Shown here: piece by piece, positions 15,029-23,982 of the stretch | Layout of the letters: every line of letters begins with the position of its first letter | Position numbering within the stretch: the first letter of the stretch is position 1 | Source: Streptosporangium saharense | Lineage (GTDB): Bacteria; Actinomycetota; Actinomycetes; Streptosporangiales; Streptosporangiaceae | Length of the DNA: 64,000 nt | Assembly: GCF_014203715.1 (NCBI RefSeq) | Contig: NZ_JACHJP010000003.1 | Span: 594,186-658,185, forward strand | Reading direction: 5' to 3' | Made by a program: the position numbers and the translations under genes | The notes under the pieces: generated by a model | Told to the model about the DNA's origin: nothing | What the model saw: the letters and a program-made list of their open reading frames with translations, nothing else | The model's database searches: none

Positions 15029-16711
15029 TCATGGACGCAGGAGGTCCAGCAGCCGTTCGACCGGCCAGGTGTTGACCACGTCCTCCGCGGTCAGCCAGGC
15101 GCGCTGCGCGACCCCGACCCCGAACCGCTGGTTGGCCAGGTGGGGAACCGCGTGGGCGTCGCTGTCGATCGAGAAGCGCACCCCGTGGTGGCGCGCCAGC
15201 CGTACCAGATCGGAAGGCAGGTCGGAGCGGTCGGGGAAGGAGTCGATCTCCATCACGGTGCCGGTGCGGGCCGCGGCGCGGAACACCTCGTCCCAGTCGG
15301 CGTCCACCGGCGGGCGCCTGCCGATCCTGCGCGTCGTCGGATGGCCGATCACGTGGACGTGCGGGTTCTCGCACGCGACGACGAACCGCCTGGTCATCTC
15401 CTCCCGCGATTGGGTGAAGTGGGAGTGCACACTCGCCACGCACACGTCGAAGCCCGCGAGCACCTCGGCGGGCCAGTCCACGGAGCCGTCGGGGGCGATG
15501 TTCAGCTCGGTGCCGTGCAGCAGCCGCATGTCCGGATAGTCCTCCTGGAGCCGCCGCAGCCGCTCACGCTGCGCCAGGGCCTTGTCCAGGGTCATCCGCT
15601 GCATCGCCAGGTCCGGGGCGTGGTCGGTCACCGCGTAGTAGGAGTGGCCGCGCGCGTGGGCGGCGGCGACCATCTCCTCAAGCGAGGCGATGCCGTCGGT
15701 CAGGTCGGTGTGGGTGTGCAGGTCGCCCCGAAGGTCCTCCTCGGTGACCAGGACGGGCAGCGCGTCCCTGAGCGCGGCGTCGATCTCGCCGCCGTCCTCC
15801 CGCAGCACCGGCGGGATCCACGCCATGCCCAGCGCCCGGTAGACGTCCTCCTCCCGCTCGGCGGCGACCACCCGGTCCCCGTCGAACAGGCCGTACTCGG
15901 AGAGCTTCCACCCCTTCTTCACCACGATCTCCCGAAGGTGCACGTTGTGCTCCTTGGACCCGGTGAAGTACTGCATCGCCGCGCCCCACGACCCCGCGGG
16001 GACCAGCCGCAGGTCAACCTGGAGCCCCTCGCGGGTGCGCACCGAGGTCTTCTTCTCGCCCGAGGCGATGACCTCCGCGACGTACGGCTGCGCCCTGAAG
16101 ACCTCCATGAGGCTCTCCGGGCCGACGGCCAGGATGTCCACGTCGCCGACGGTGTCCTTCATCCTGCGCAGGGACCCGGCGTAGGCGATCCGCTCGGCGG
16201 GCAGCGAGGCGATGATCCGCTCGGCCAGCTCCATGGCGACGCCGATGTGCACTCTCCTGCCGGCCTGGTCGAGCTGCTCGATGCCCCTGAGCAGGTTCTC
16301 CTCGGTCTTGGGGCCGAAGCCCCGCACGCCCCGCAGCCGTCCCTGCCCGATGGCCTCGGCGAGCGCCTCTGGGGAGTCGATGCCGAGCTCCTGGAAGAGG
16401 AAGACGGCCTTCTTCGGGCCGAGGGAGGCGATCCTGGTCAGCCGCCGCACCCCCTCGGGGATGCGCGCCCGAAGCTCGTCGAGCTGGCGGAAGCTTCCCC
16501 GTTCGAGGTACTCCTCGACCTTGCCCGCGATGGCCGCGCCGACGCCCGGCACGTTCCTGACCGGGACGGCCGCGACGTCCTCGGGGAACCCGGCGATCGC
16601 CTTGGCCGCCTTCTGGTAGCTGCGCACCCGGAAGGCGTCACCGCCCGCCATCGCGAACAGTTCGGCGTACTCGTCGAGGGCCGCCGCCACGGCGTCATTA
16701 GCTCGTGCCAT
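15029..16711 (-). CDS. polX: DNA polymerase X family protein with PHP domain
   Basis: 560 residues. Order: helix-hairpin-helix DNA-binding region (about 50-140, NVPGVGAAIAGKVEEYL and GVRGFGPKTEENLL), family X nucleotidyltransferase with catalytic Asp190/Asp192 in VGDVDIL and Asp233 in QVDLRL, then a PHP phosphoesterase domain from about 328 (GDLHTHTDLTDG, VTDHAPDLAM, HVIGHPTTR, SIDSDAHA). Bacterial PolX fills gaps in base-excision repair, and the PHP domain gives 3'-5' exonuclease activity with Mn. All key residues appear intact. Confidence 0.95.
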   Translation of the reverse strand: MARANDAVAAALDEYAELFAMAGGDAFRVRSYQKAAKAIAGFPEDVAAVPVRNVPGVGAAIAGKVEEYLERGSFRQLDELRARIPEGVRRLTRIASLGPKKAVFLFQELGIDSPEALAEAIGQGRLRGVRGFGPKTEENLLRGIEQLDQAGRRVHIGVAMELAERIIASLPAERIAYAGSLRRMKDTVGDVDILAVGPESLMEVFRAQPYVAEVIASGEKKTSVRTREGLQVDLRLVPAGSWGAAMQYFTGSKEHNVHLREIVVKKGWKLSEYGLFDGDRVVAAEREEDVYRALGMAWIPPVLREDGGEIDAALRDALPVLVTEEDLRGDLHTHTDLTDGIASLEEMVAAAHARGHSYYAVTDHAPDLAMQRMTLDKALAQRERLRRLQEDYPDMRLLHGTELNIAPDGSVDWPAEVLAGFDVCVASVHSHFTQSREEMTRRFVVACENPHVHVIGHPTTRRIGRRPPVDADWDEVFRAAARTGTVMEIDSFPDRSDLPSDLVRLARHHGVRFSIDSDAHAVPHLANQRFGVGVAQRAWLTAEDVVNTWPVERLLDLLRP

Positions 16712-16737
16712 GGCAGCAGCCTAGATCTCCCGGGGAC

Positions 16738-17172
16738 TCACCCCACGGGCGCGCCACCGATGGCGCACGCCCGGCACGGAGGCCGCCCGCAGGTGCACTG
16801 CGTGATGGCGTTCAGGACGCCGTGGTCGTGGTAGAGACACCGGTCCCGGCAGGTGTGGCGCGGGATGAACCCCGCCTGGATCTCGTCGGGCCAGGGCTCC
16901 TCGCCGTCACGGCAGCGCAGGAACAGCTCGGGGTCGGCCACGTGCAGGTCCTGCATGCTCGTCCTGGCCTGGCTCTCCAGCCCCCGCGTCTCGGCGGTCA
17001 TGGCCCTGAGCTGGTCGGCGAGGCCGGAGTATCGCTCGTCGCCGGTCCGCACGTGCGCGGCCCGAAGCGCCATCACCGCGTTGCCCAGGAAGCGGACCGC
17101 GTCCTGCAGGTCGGTGGTGTGGTGCATCTGGACGCCGGTAACGCCCCGCACCCAGACGGCGTCGTTGTTCAT
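16738..17172 (-). CDS. hypothetical Cys-rich-tail protein
   Basis: 144 residues, ATG at 17172 with a GGGGATT-type weak ribosome binding site. The N-terminal two thirds are helical and charged; the C-terminus clusters Cys and His (RHTCRDRCLYHDHG and TQCTCGRPPCRAC), a possible metal-binding knuckle. No family was recognised. It is 26 bp upstream of polX on the same strand, so co-transcription is possible. The following 227 bp (17173-17399) contain no gene. Confidence 0.65.
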   Translation of the reverse strand: MNNDAVWVRGVTGVQMHHTTDLQDAVRFLGNAVMALRAAHVRTGDERYSGLADQLRAMTAETRGLESQARTSMQDLHVADPELFLRCRDGEEPWPDEIQAGFIPRHTCRDRCLYHDHGVLNAITQCTCGRPPCRACAIGGAPVG

Positions 17173-17399
17173 GAAAGAATCCCCTGGATTTCGGCTGGGG
17201 CCAGCATAACCGGGCCTTTGCGCGTTCTTGGTGACGCGGCGCCGCCTTTTACGCTAGGCCGGTCACCGATTTCCCGGGGCGCGGCGAAAGCCGATCACCG
17301 GAACCCCTGTTTTTCCGGGATCGGGCCGGTGAGCTGCGAAGACACCGGGTTCCCGCCGCCTTGCGGATTCTTTGTGATAATTTTGGAAAACGGAAAGGC

Positions 17400-18785
17400 T
17401 CACCGCCTGGTGTAACGGTGCTTTCCTCCGGGCGGGAAGTACTCGGGGTCGCCCTTCTCCCTCAGGGAGACGACCGGGGGCTGCCGCGCCGGGGGCACGT
17501 ACGCCGCGAACTCACTGTTGAGGCGCAGCAACTGGGCCAGGATCGACTCCCCGACCAGCCGCTCGGTCTCCTCGGAGCCGCGCACCCCGGCCGCCAGCTC
17601 GACCGCCACCGCCAGACGCCGGTCGTGCCCCGCGTCCTCGGCCACCTCAAGCACGAACCTGCCCGTCACCAGGGAGCTGACCTCCGGCTGTTCGAGCCCG
17701 GCCGCGATGTTCTCCGGATAGACGTTGGCGCCGTAGTAGGACACCGTGAAGTGGCTCCTGCCGAAGACGTAGACGAACGGCAGCCGCGGCTCCCGGGACG
17801 TCGGGCGGAAGCCGTACCCGGCCAGGAAGTCGAGCATCCGGTCGTGCGGGACCAGGCCGCCCTCGTCGGCGATGTGGTAGCGGACGAGCGGAACGCCGTT
17901 GTCCCCGGAGAACAGCAGCGTCCCCTCGTGCTCCTCGAAGAAGCGCACGGCCGGGTCGTACTGCAGGAGCGTCGGCAACGGCTGCCTTCCGAACAGTTCC
18001 TCGGCCACCTCGGGCCGCTCGGCCAGGAAACGGCGGATCCGGATGGACAGCGGCGTCTCGTTGCCGAGCACCCCGGCGTCGGCGGTGCCGTACAGGGAGG
18101 CGGTGTCGAGCGCGGGGTCGGTCATGCCCGTCCGCTCGGCGACCAGGGTGCGCCACTGCTCGCTGAACGACTCCCCGGCGGTGACCAGCTTGAGCGAGTA
18201 GTCGGCCCACGGCACCCCCTCGGCGATCCCGGCGTCGATGACGTCCTTGAGGAAGGGGGGATAGCCGAGCAGCACGACCTGGTCGAAGTGCGGGGCCAGC
18301 TCGGGGATCACCCGCAGGATCTCTCTCCGGTCGCTGCCGGGCGCGACGCAGGTGACCGGGTATCCCCTGGCGGCCAGGTGACGGCAGCAGGCCAGCGTGA
18401 ACAGGCCGCCGACCCAGGTGCCGAGCGCGAAGCAGACCACCGCCAGCGTACGGCGGCCCGCCGCCCCGAACGCGTCCCTGAAGACCTCCTCGAACCGTTC
18501 GGAGATCACCTGCTCGTCGGCCACAGAACGCGGCCAGAACGACGGCGTCCCCGTCGATCCGGACGAGACCGAGATCATGTCCCCGATCACCCCGTCCCGG
18601 CACAGCTCGGGCAGGGGATAGCGACGGGTGTAGGTGTCCTTGCTGGTCAGCGGCAGCCGTACGAAATCATCAAATGTCTGGACCTGGGAGGGATCGATGC
18701 CCCGCTCCCTGAGGAACGCCCCATAGGCGGGCACCGACGCCGCCACCCGATGAAACAGCTCGACCACACGGTCACGAGGATCCAT
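17400..18785 (-). CDS. phenylacetate-CoA ligase-like adenylate-forming enzyme
   Basis: 461 residues of the PaaK/FadD-like ANL superfamily. The ATP loop SVSSGSTGTPSFWPR is present, followed by ASLYGTADAG, and by the acceptor region YGANVYPENI near the C-terminus as in PaaK. It probably activates an aromatic or other carboxylic acid as acyl-AMP/CoA. No phenylacetate catabolic genes lie nearby, so the substrate is open. The gene is 54 bp downstream of the PPOX gene, with strong hairpins in between that may separate the two units. Confidence 0.85.
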   Translation of the reverse strand: MDPRDRVVELFHRVAASVPAYGAFLRERGIDPSQVQTFDDFVRLPLTSKDTYTRRYPLPELCRDGVIGDMISVSSGSTGTPSFWPRSVADEQVISERFEEVFRDAFGAAGRRTLAVVCFALGTWVGGLFTLACCRHLAARGYPVTCVAPGSDRREILRVIPELAPHFDQVVLLGYPPFLKDVIDAGIAEGVPWADYSLKLVTAGESFSEQWRTLVAERTGMTDPALDTASLYGTADAGVLGNETPLSIRIRRFLAERPEVAEELFGRQPLPTLLQYDPAVRFFEEHEGTLLFSGDNGVPLVRYHIADEGGLVPHDRMLDFLAGYGFRPTSREPRLPFVYVFGRSHFTVSYYGANVYPENIAAGLEQPEVSSLVTGRFVLEVAEDAGHDRRLAVAVELAAGVRGSEETERLVGESILAQLLRLNSEFAAYVPPARQPPVVSLREKGDPEYFPPGGKHRYTRR

Positions 18786-18799
18786 CGCCCGACTGTACG

Positions 18800-18840
18800 G
18801 CCCGGCCCCCCGGCCGGGCGAGCACCGGCCGGAGGCCGGT
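18800..18840 (-). terminator. double hairpin after the PPOX gene
   Basis: Two adjacent perfect stems: ACCGGCC/GGCCGGT (18824-18840, touching the PPOX stop) and GCCCGGCC/GGCCGGGC (18800-18819). Reading leftwards they lie between the PPOX stop and the start of the PaaK-like gene. Confidence 0.7.
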
Positions 18841-19286
18841 CAGGAGGGGTTGCCCGCCAGGCGGTCCGGGGTTACCAGGACGACCGTCCGCCGCTCCTCG
18901 GCCATGACCCGGTCGTAGGTCGGCCAGTCGTCGTGGGTCCCGCCCGCCGCGGCGAAGGCGAACCGCAGCAGGATCCGCAGATCCTCGGCGTCGAACCCGG
19001 GCATCGGGTCGTCCGGCCCGACCAGCTCGACCGGCCCGTCCGCCGAGGCCCACCGCCAGCCCGCCCGCAGCACCACCGAGGCGTACGGCCTGGCCCGCAG
19101 GTCGGTGAGCTTGCGGGCGTCACCCCTGACGACGAACGAGACCACCGGCCGCCCCGAGACGGGATGCTCCAGCACCCCCGCGTTGACCACGGAGGAGCGG
19201 ATCGTCCCGTCGGGGCGGAAGGTCGAGGCGACGGCCAGGCCGTGGTCACCGTCGACAAGGCGTGAGAAGTCCGTGAGATCGGTCAC
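18840..19286 (-). CDS. PPOX-class (split-barrel) flavin/F420-dependent protein
   Basis: 148 residues with the pyridoxamine-phosphate-oxidase-like split beta barrel: LAVASTFRPDGTIRSSVVNAG, then PVVSFVVRGDARKLTDLRARP and VVLRAGWRWASADG, as in the actinobacterial PPOX F420 families. Members bind FMN or F420 and carry out reductase or oxidase reactions of unclear physiology. Upstream, the DUF4142 gene ends 9 bp before its start on the same strand. Confidence 0.85.
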   Translation of the reverse strand: MTDLTDFSRLVDGDHGLAVASTFRPDGTIRSSVVNAGVLEHPVSGRPVVSFVVRGDARKLTDLRARPYASVVLRAGWRWASADGPVELVGPDDPMPGFDAEDLRILLRFAFAAAGGTHDDWPTYDRVMAEERRTVVLVTPDRLAGNPS

Positions 19287-19295
19287 AGACCGACC

Positions 19296-19877
19296 TTAAC
19301 GTCCCTCCCGGGTCACGACGGTCTCTGAGGTGGTCCGTCCCGGTTTGCCGGGCTCACCGGCCGTGGCGCTGCTGCCCGAGTGGCGCCGCAGCAGCTCAAG
19401 GTGCTTCAGCAGGACGGGCTTGGCGCTGGTGGCCAGCCGCTTGACCTGGGGCGAGGCGCCCTCGGCCAGCTCCCTGGCCCCCCTGGCGAGCGCCGTACGA
19501 CGGTCGATGGCCGCGACGGACAGCCACGCCCAGTCGAAGGCGTCCCCGCTCCTGGCGGAGATCCGGTTGTACTGGATGCGCTGCGCCGTGGTGGGCTCGG
19601 CGGGCAGGGTCACCGCGAGCCGCTGGGCCACCTGCCGGACCTCCGCGTCCAGCTTCGTGTGGTCGGCGACAAGGCGCTTGCCCAGGGCCCGTACGTCACG
19701 GTCGCGGCCCTTGTCGATGGCGGCCTTGCCCGCGGTGATCCCGGCGAGGTTGTCCTGGTGCGTCTGGACCAGGAACCTCCTGTCCTGCTCGTTGGCGTCC
19801 GGCGGCGCCGCGTTCGCGGCCGTACCGCTCAGCGCCGTGACGGCGACGACTGACAGGGCGATCATCTGCTGAATCAT
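19296..19877 (-). CDS. secreted DUF4142 protein
   Basis: 193 residues from the ATG at 19877 with GGGGAAAGG upstream. A signal peptide of about 24 residues ends in ANA-APP. The mature part is a ferritin-like helical DUF4142 domain: DRRFLVQTHQDNLAGITAG, LGKRLVADHTKLDAEVRQ, then a final Arg/His-rich helix and a disordered Gly/Thr tail. DUF4142 proteins are periplasmic or secreted and of unknown function; usual metal ligands are partly kept. It may be co-transcribed with the PPOX gene. Confidence 0.88.
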   Translation of the reverse strand: MIQQMIALSVVAVTALSGTAANAAPPDANEQDRRFLVQTHQDNLAGITAGKAAIDKGRDRDVRALGKRLVADHTKLDAEVRQVAQRLAVTLPAEPTTAQRIQYNRISARSGDAFDWAWLSVAAIDRRTALARGARELAEGASPQVKRLATSAKPVLLKHLELLRRHSGSSATAGEPGKPGRTTSETVVTREGR

Positions 19878-20028
19878 GCTGGCCTTTCCCCGGTGATCCG
19901 TGCTTGGAGACGTCACCTCCCTGCTATACGCGGATCCCGATCTAGAGACCGGCACGCGCACGGCAAGCCCGGGGAAAGATCGCGGCCGCCCGTCAGCGGA
20001 TTCCGCCGACCAGCGGACTCATCGGCTT

Positions 20029-21006
20029 TTAGTGGATGACGACCCGGGGGCGGTACGGCTCGGCCAGCAGGGCGAGCTCCTTGTCGGTCAGGTCAAGGTC
20101 GAGCGCGGCCACCGCGTCGTCCACGTGCCCGGCCCTGGTGGCGCCGATGATCGGGGCGGCCACGCCCGGCTGCCGCAGCACCCAGGACAGCGCCACCTGG
20201 GCGGCGGGCACCCCGCGCTCCGCGGCCACCTGGGCGACGCGGTCGAGGATCTGCCGGTTGTTCTCCAGGTCGCTGTACAGGGCCCCGATCCGGGTGGCGT
20301 CGCTGTCCTCCCGGACGCTGCCCCGCTCAGAGCCCGCGCGGGCGAGCAGGCCCCTGGCCAGCGGGCTCCACGGGATCAGCCCGACCCCCTGGTCGGTGCA
20401 GAGCGGGATCATCTCCCGCTCGTCCTCTCGGTAGAGCAGGTTGTGGTGGTTCTGCATCGTGACGAACTTCGTCCAGCCGTTGACCTCGGCGACGTGCTGG
20501 GCCTTGGCGAACTGCCAGGCGCTCATGCTCGATGCGCCGATGTAGAGGGCCTTGCCCGAGGTGACCACGTCGTGCAGGGCACGCATGGTCTCCTCGATCG
20601 GGGTCTCGGGGTCCCAGCGGTGGATCTGGTAGAGATCGACGTGGTCGACGCCCAGGCGGCGCAGCGAGCCATCGATCGCGGAGAAGACGTGCTTGCGCGA
20701 CAGGCCCCGGTCGTTGACCCCCTCGCCGACGGGCAGGAAGACCTTGGTGGCCAGCACGTAGTCGTCCCGGTTCGGGAAGATCGCGCGCAGCAGGCTCCCG
20801 GTGATCTCCTCGCTCCTGCCGCCCGAGTAGACGTCGGCCGTGTCGAAGAACGTCACCCCGGCCTCGGCGGCGTGCCGCACGATCGGCTCCGCCCGCTCCT
20901 CGTCGAGAACCCACTCGCCCCACCGGGACGGATCACCGTAACTCATCATGCCGAGACAGATCCTCGACACCTTCATCCCGGTACTGCCCAGCCGTACATA
21001 CTCCAT
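20029..21006 (-). CDS. aldo/keto reductase
   Basis: 325 residues starting MEYVRLGSTGMKVSRICLGM. Tetrad visible: Asp and Tyr in FFDTADVYSGG, Lys in VLATKVFLP, His in YQIHRWDPE. It belongs to the large AKR group related to YajO/Tas, different from the AKR at 11776. The ATG lies 7 nt after TAGGGT (complement of 21014-21019), a leaderless start. It is divergent from the small secreted protein at 21193. Substrate unknown. Confidence 0.93.
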   Translation of the reverse strand: MEYVRLGSTGMKVSRICLGMMSYGDPSRWGEWVLDEERAEPIVRHAAEAGVTFFDTADVYSGGRSEEITGSLLRAIFPNRDDYVLATKVFLPVGEGVNDRGLSRKHVFSAIDGSLRRLGVDHVDLYQIHRWDPETPIEETMRALHDVVTSGKALYIGASSMSAWQFAKAQHVAEVNGWTKFVTMQNHHNLLYREDEREMIPLCTDQGVGLIPWSPLARGLLARAGSERGSVREDSDATRIGALYSDLENNRQILDRVAQVAAERGVPAAQVALSWVLRQPGVAAPIIGATRAGHVDDAVAALDLDLTDKELALLAEPYRPRVVIH

Positions 21007-21192
21007 ATGAACCACCCTATTGGCCCCTTTCCCGGTGCTCTCCGCCGGTCGGGGCACCGTCGGGTACGGCGAGCTTTGGCCGTCGTTTGTGGCCGGGCGG
21101 TTTTCTTTCCCCTTCCCGGAGCCCGGGTCTCCCGGTCCGCCATCACTCCTGCGTTACCCTCTGTGCCTGTCCAACGACAAGGAGTGATTGCT

Positions 21193-21513
21193 TTGCGCCG
21201 TGCAATGTCCGCCGCCCTGGGGGTTCTCGCCGTCAGCGCCGCGTTCGTCGCGACCACCCCCGGCTCCGCCTCCGCCGGGGCCGGAACCTTCAGCTACGAG
21301 ACCCAGAGCGGGACGCGTGTCCTGAACAACCCGCACGACCTCAGGTGTTACCCCGTCGGCTACGCCAAGGGGGACGCGATCAACGGGACGAACCGTCTCG
21401 CCCTGCTGTACCCGAGCCCCTACTGCGACGGCGCTCCCGTGGGCTACGTCCCCTCGGGAGACACCCTGGAGTCCGCGGAGTTCGGCAGCGTCCGGTTCGT
21501 ACGAGCCAACTGA
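21193..21513 (+). CDS. small secreted protein, TTG start
   Basis: 106 residues. AAGGAG at 21179-21184 puts the start at TTG 21193 (spacing 8); the later ATG at 21205 is too far and would remove the basic n-region. Signal peptide to about residue 30 (core ALGVLAVSAAFVATTPGSAS, cleavage ASA-GAG). The mature 75 residues carry two Cys (LRCYPVGYAKG and PSPYCDGAPVG), suggesting one disulfide. No family was recognised; similar tiny exported proteins are common in filamentous actinomycetes. Confidence 0.75.
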   Translation: MRRAMSAALGVLAVSAAFVATTPGSASAGAGTFSYETQSGTRVLNNPHDLRCYPVGYAKGDAINGTNRLALLYPSPYCDGAPVGYVPSGDTLESAEFGSVRFVRAN

Positions 21514-21529
21514 CGATCCGAAGCGGTAC

Positions 21530-21566
21530 CGGCGGGCCTGTCGCGACACACAGCGAAGGCCCGCCG
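21530..21566. terminator. bidirectional hairpin between convergent genes
   Basis: Perfect 10-bp stem CGGCGGGCCT / AGGCCCGCCG with a 17-nt loop, 16 bp after the secreted-protein stop and 14 bp from the stop of the XRE gene. Confidence 0.85.
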
Positions 21567-21580
21567 TCGCTCTCGGAGGG

Positions 21581-22690
21581 TCACGCGTCCTCCATCTCCG
21601 ACATCAACATGCGGAGGGTCAGACTGTGCTTCTCCGGGGGAAGCCGGTCCAGGGCTTCACGCGCGTATGCGATGCCTCCATGGCGGTCGCCCGCCCGGAC
21701 CATCATCAGGCCCCGGTGCATCTCCAGATGGGTGGCGAACCTGGGAAGCGAGAGGGGAAGGTGCTTCGCCGCGACGTCCTGCGCCCTGAGCGCGGCCTGT
21801 TCGTCTCCGAGGCGGGCCGCCAGCAGACTCATGAAGACGTTCATGCGCCACAGCGGTACCGCGTAGTCGGACTCCTGGTCCTCCGACCCCGCGGCGTCGA
21901 ACACCCTCCGTCCCTCCTCGGCGAGGGTCCTGGCGGCTCTGCTGTCGCCGCGGATGGCCGCCACGTGCGCCTTGCCCATCAGCGCGTTCAGCCTGCCGAG
22001 AGACGGCCTGTCGGAGATCGCCAGTGCCTGGTTGGCGAACGACTCGGCCACGGACAGGGACGCCCCTTCGTAGCCGAGAGCGATCGCCGCCCGCCCGCGC
22101 ACCCACACACGCACTGAGTCGTCGTCGGACCTGTCGGCGGCATTCGCGGCCATCATGTACCAGTTGACGGCCTTCGAGCCATCGGCACCGGGAAAGGTCT
22201 TCCCGTAAAGGGTCATCAGTTTGGCGGCAACCTCCCACATTCCGGGGGCGTCCACCTGTTGCTGGAGAACCAGCAGATCGCTTGTCAGGCGATTCTGAAT
22301 TTCGGCCGCACCCAGGGACATGTAGTCGCTGCCGTAGGAGGCGAGTTTTGCGTGCCAGTGGTCCAGGGTGGGGCGTTTGGTTAGAGCTGCAGCGAATCCA
22401 TGCTCGATCAGGTCAGATGCCACGATGGGGGCGATGGACGCCGCGGCGACCTCGCTGATGAACGCTCGACGGTTCACGGGATCAGCCTCCAGTGCTGTCA
22501 GGGGCACCTCCAGCACCGTGGCCAGATGCCTGAGCCAGAACGGCCTGGGGGTTCGCTTGCCTCTTTCCCAGCGGGAGACGTCCGCACGGGTGACGGTCGG
22601 ATGCTGGGAAACCTCACACAGTTTGTCGGCCAGACCTGCCTGGGACCATCCGTGTTCTAGACGCAGCTTCCTGATCAGGTCGCAGTTCAT
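21581..22690 (-). CDS. XRE-family regulator with TPR-like C-terminal region
   Basis: 369 residues from the ATG at 22690, which lies 6 nt after CATACT (a -10-like box); a longer frame has no ribosome binding site. The N-terminal helix-turn-helix is LRLEHGWSQAGLADKLCE with VTRADVSRWERGKRTPRP. Residues 75-369 are helical repeats as in the actinomycete XRE/TPR regulators that bind signalling peptides or partner proteins. Third-base GC looks lower than in the flanking genes, hinting at an accessory origin. It is divergent from the small gene at 23015. Confidence 0.85.
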   Translation of the reverse strand: MNCDLIRKLRLEHGWSQAGLADKLCEVSQHPTVTRADVSRWERGKRTPRPFWLRHLATVLEVPLTALEADPVNRRAFISEVAAASIAPIVASDLIEHGFAAALTKRPTLDHWHAKLASYGSDYMSLGAAEIQNRLTSDLLVLQQQVDAPGMWEVAAKLMTLYGKTFPGADGSKAVNWYMMAANAADRSDDDSVRVWVRGRAAIALGYEGASLSVAESFANQALAISDRPSLGRLNALMGKAHVAAIRGDSRAARTLAEEGRRVFDAAGSEDQESDYAVPLWRMNVFMSLLAARLGDEQAALRAQDVAAKHLPLSLPRFATHLEMHRGLMMVRAGDRHGGIAYAREALDRLPPEKHSLTLRMLMSEMEDA

Positions 22691-23014
22691 ACGGTCAGTA
22701 TGCTCCGCGCGTCTGTCGCGCATTTGTGTTCGCTCTTCATGAGGCTCCCTGGCCCCTCTTTGGCCCCCGGCGTGGCCCTTTGTCGGCCATCCGTCAATGG
22801 CTCCTCCGGAAAACGGCTCTGGCCGCATTGGCTGGGAAGCGTCACACGCCGTCACTGAATCCGCTGGTCAAAACGTCAGCATACCTCTGACTGAATCGAC
22901 AAAACGGTAAAAGCGGGCAGTTGAAACGGTGTACCGGAGGTGAATCGTGAACAGGTGCGGAACTGTCCCTGCCGTGGGTTTTCGGGTGCCGTCGTGAAGG
23001 GGGAGCGGCCAGTG

Positions 23015-23344
23015 ATGACGGCGTTGCCCCGGTTGCCGGACACCCCGGCGGTACGGGCGGTGGAGCGGTTGCGACTGGCCCTGGCCCGTCGCGGGATCGG
23101 GGCTAGGACCTACGGTGGGTACGGCTTGGCCCTGCTGACGGTCGGCTCCCTGATCGTGTGGTGCAACGGATACCGGTTCTGGTGGTGCGCGGGCTGGGAC
23201 GCTCAACGGCGTCGTCCCGTCATGGGCTCCCAGGATGCCCGTCAGACCGAACGGACCGCCCGGAGGGTGGAGTTCCACCTCGCCCGTCTGCGGCGATGGC
23301 AGGCCGACGGGACGCCTCCCACGAACGGGACGACGACCGGGTGA
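23015..23344 (+). CDS. small hypothetical protein next to the XRE regulator
   Basis: 109 residues from the ATG at 23015 with GGGGGAG at 9 nt; a GTG at 22940 in the same frame is possible but less well supported. Basic helical N-terminus (AVRAVERLRLALARRG), a central hydrophobic stretch, then WCNGYRFWWCAGWD, and a charged C-terminus (RRVEFHLARLRRW). No family is recognised. Its position opposite an XRE/TPR regulator suggests a functional pair. The shared upstream region 22691-23014 contains repeated ACTGAATC (two copies) and AAAACG (two copies). Confidence 0.6.
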   Translation: MTALPRLPDTPAVRAVERLRLALARRGIGARTYGGYGLALLTVGSLIVWCNGYRFWWCAGWDAQRRRPVMGSQDARQTERTARRVEFHLARLRRWQADGTPPTNGTTTG

Positions 23345-23354
23345 ACCGCAGGAG

Positions 23355-23391
23355 ACGGGCTCCCAGGGTGGTTTCGGGAGCCCGTTTCCTT
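23355..23391. terminator. terminator with T-rich tail
   Basis: Perfect stem ACGGGCTCCC (23355-23364) / GGGAGCCCGT (23376-23385) followed by TTTCCTT, between two convergent genes. Confidence 0.88.
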
Positions 23392-23393
23392 GG

Positions 23394-23723
23394 TCAGACG
23401 GTCAGGCGGCAGATCAGGGACTCGGAGGGGCCGCGGAGGGTGGTGACGAGCACCCTGGTGGGGTAGTGGAACGCGCAGACGGCCTCGGGGTAGATGCCCC
23501 CGGCGTACTGGTCTCCGTTGTAGCCGCCGTAGCAGGCCAGGCCGTGGAGCTTGTAGAAGCCGACCCACGACCAGGAGGCGACCTTCTGGTGGCAGTAGTC
23601 GCCGATGCTCAGCGGGCTGACGACGGCGTCTTGGGTGGCGGCGTGGGCGGGAGCGGCGATGGAGAGGGCGGCGGCACAGGCGAGTGCCGTACCACCGGCC
23701 AGTGCGAGGGCGCGTCGAAGCAT
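23394..23723 (-). CDS. small secreted Cys-containing protein
   Basis: 109 residues from the ATG at 23723 with GGAGGA at good spacing. Signal peptide of about 28 residues ending AHA-ATQ. The mature protein has four Cys (DYCHQKVASW, GLACYGGYNGDQYAGG, AVCAFHYP, LICRLTV), consistent with two disulfides, and is rich in Tyr/Gly. Function unknown; possibly a secreted effector or inhibitor. Confidence 0.78.
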   Translation of the reverse strand: MLRRALALAGGTALACAAALSIAAPAHAATQDAVVSPLSIGDYCHQKVASWSWVGFYKLHGLACYGGYNGDQYAGGIYPEAVCAFHYPTRVLVTTLRGPSESLICRLTV

Positions 23724-23982
23724 GGGGGGCTCCTCCAGAAAGGGTTGGTGAGCGCTTCCCCCGCGACTGTCCAAGGAGACCAGTCCGCCCCGGAACGGGG
23801 GGTGAAGAGGCCGGTCAGGGTGGATGATCCACAGTATTCATTAGGAAACTTTCTTAAGCAATACCTCGGTCAAAGAAGATCGCGAGATACGTCGTCCCAG
23901 GTGGGAAGGGGTGTCCGCGACAGGAATCCCGGTGGAAACAAGTCGTTTCCCTATGGTCTGGAGAGCTTTGTAGGGTGCCTGT

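Noticed and set aside
13445..16834. 1129-residue plus-strand open frame across WS/DGAT and polX
   Set aside because: Opposite-strand shadow of GC-rich genes; low-complexity Arg/Gly/His/Asp composition, no ribosome binding site and no domain. The two minus-strand genes have complete motifs.
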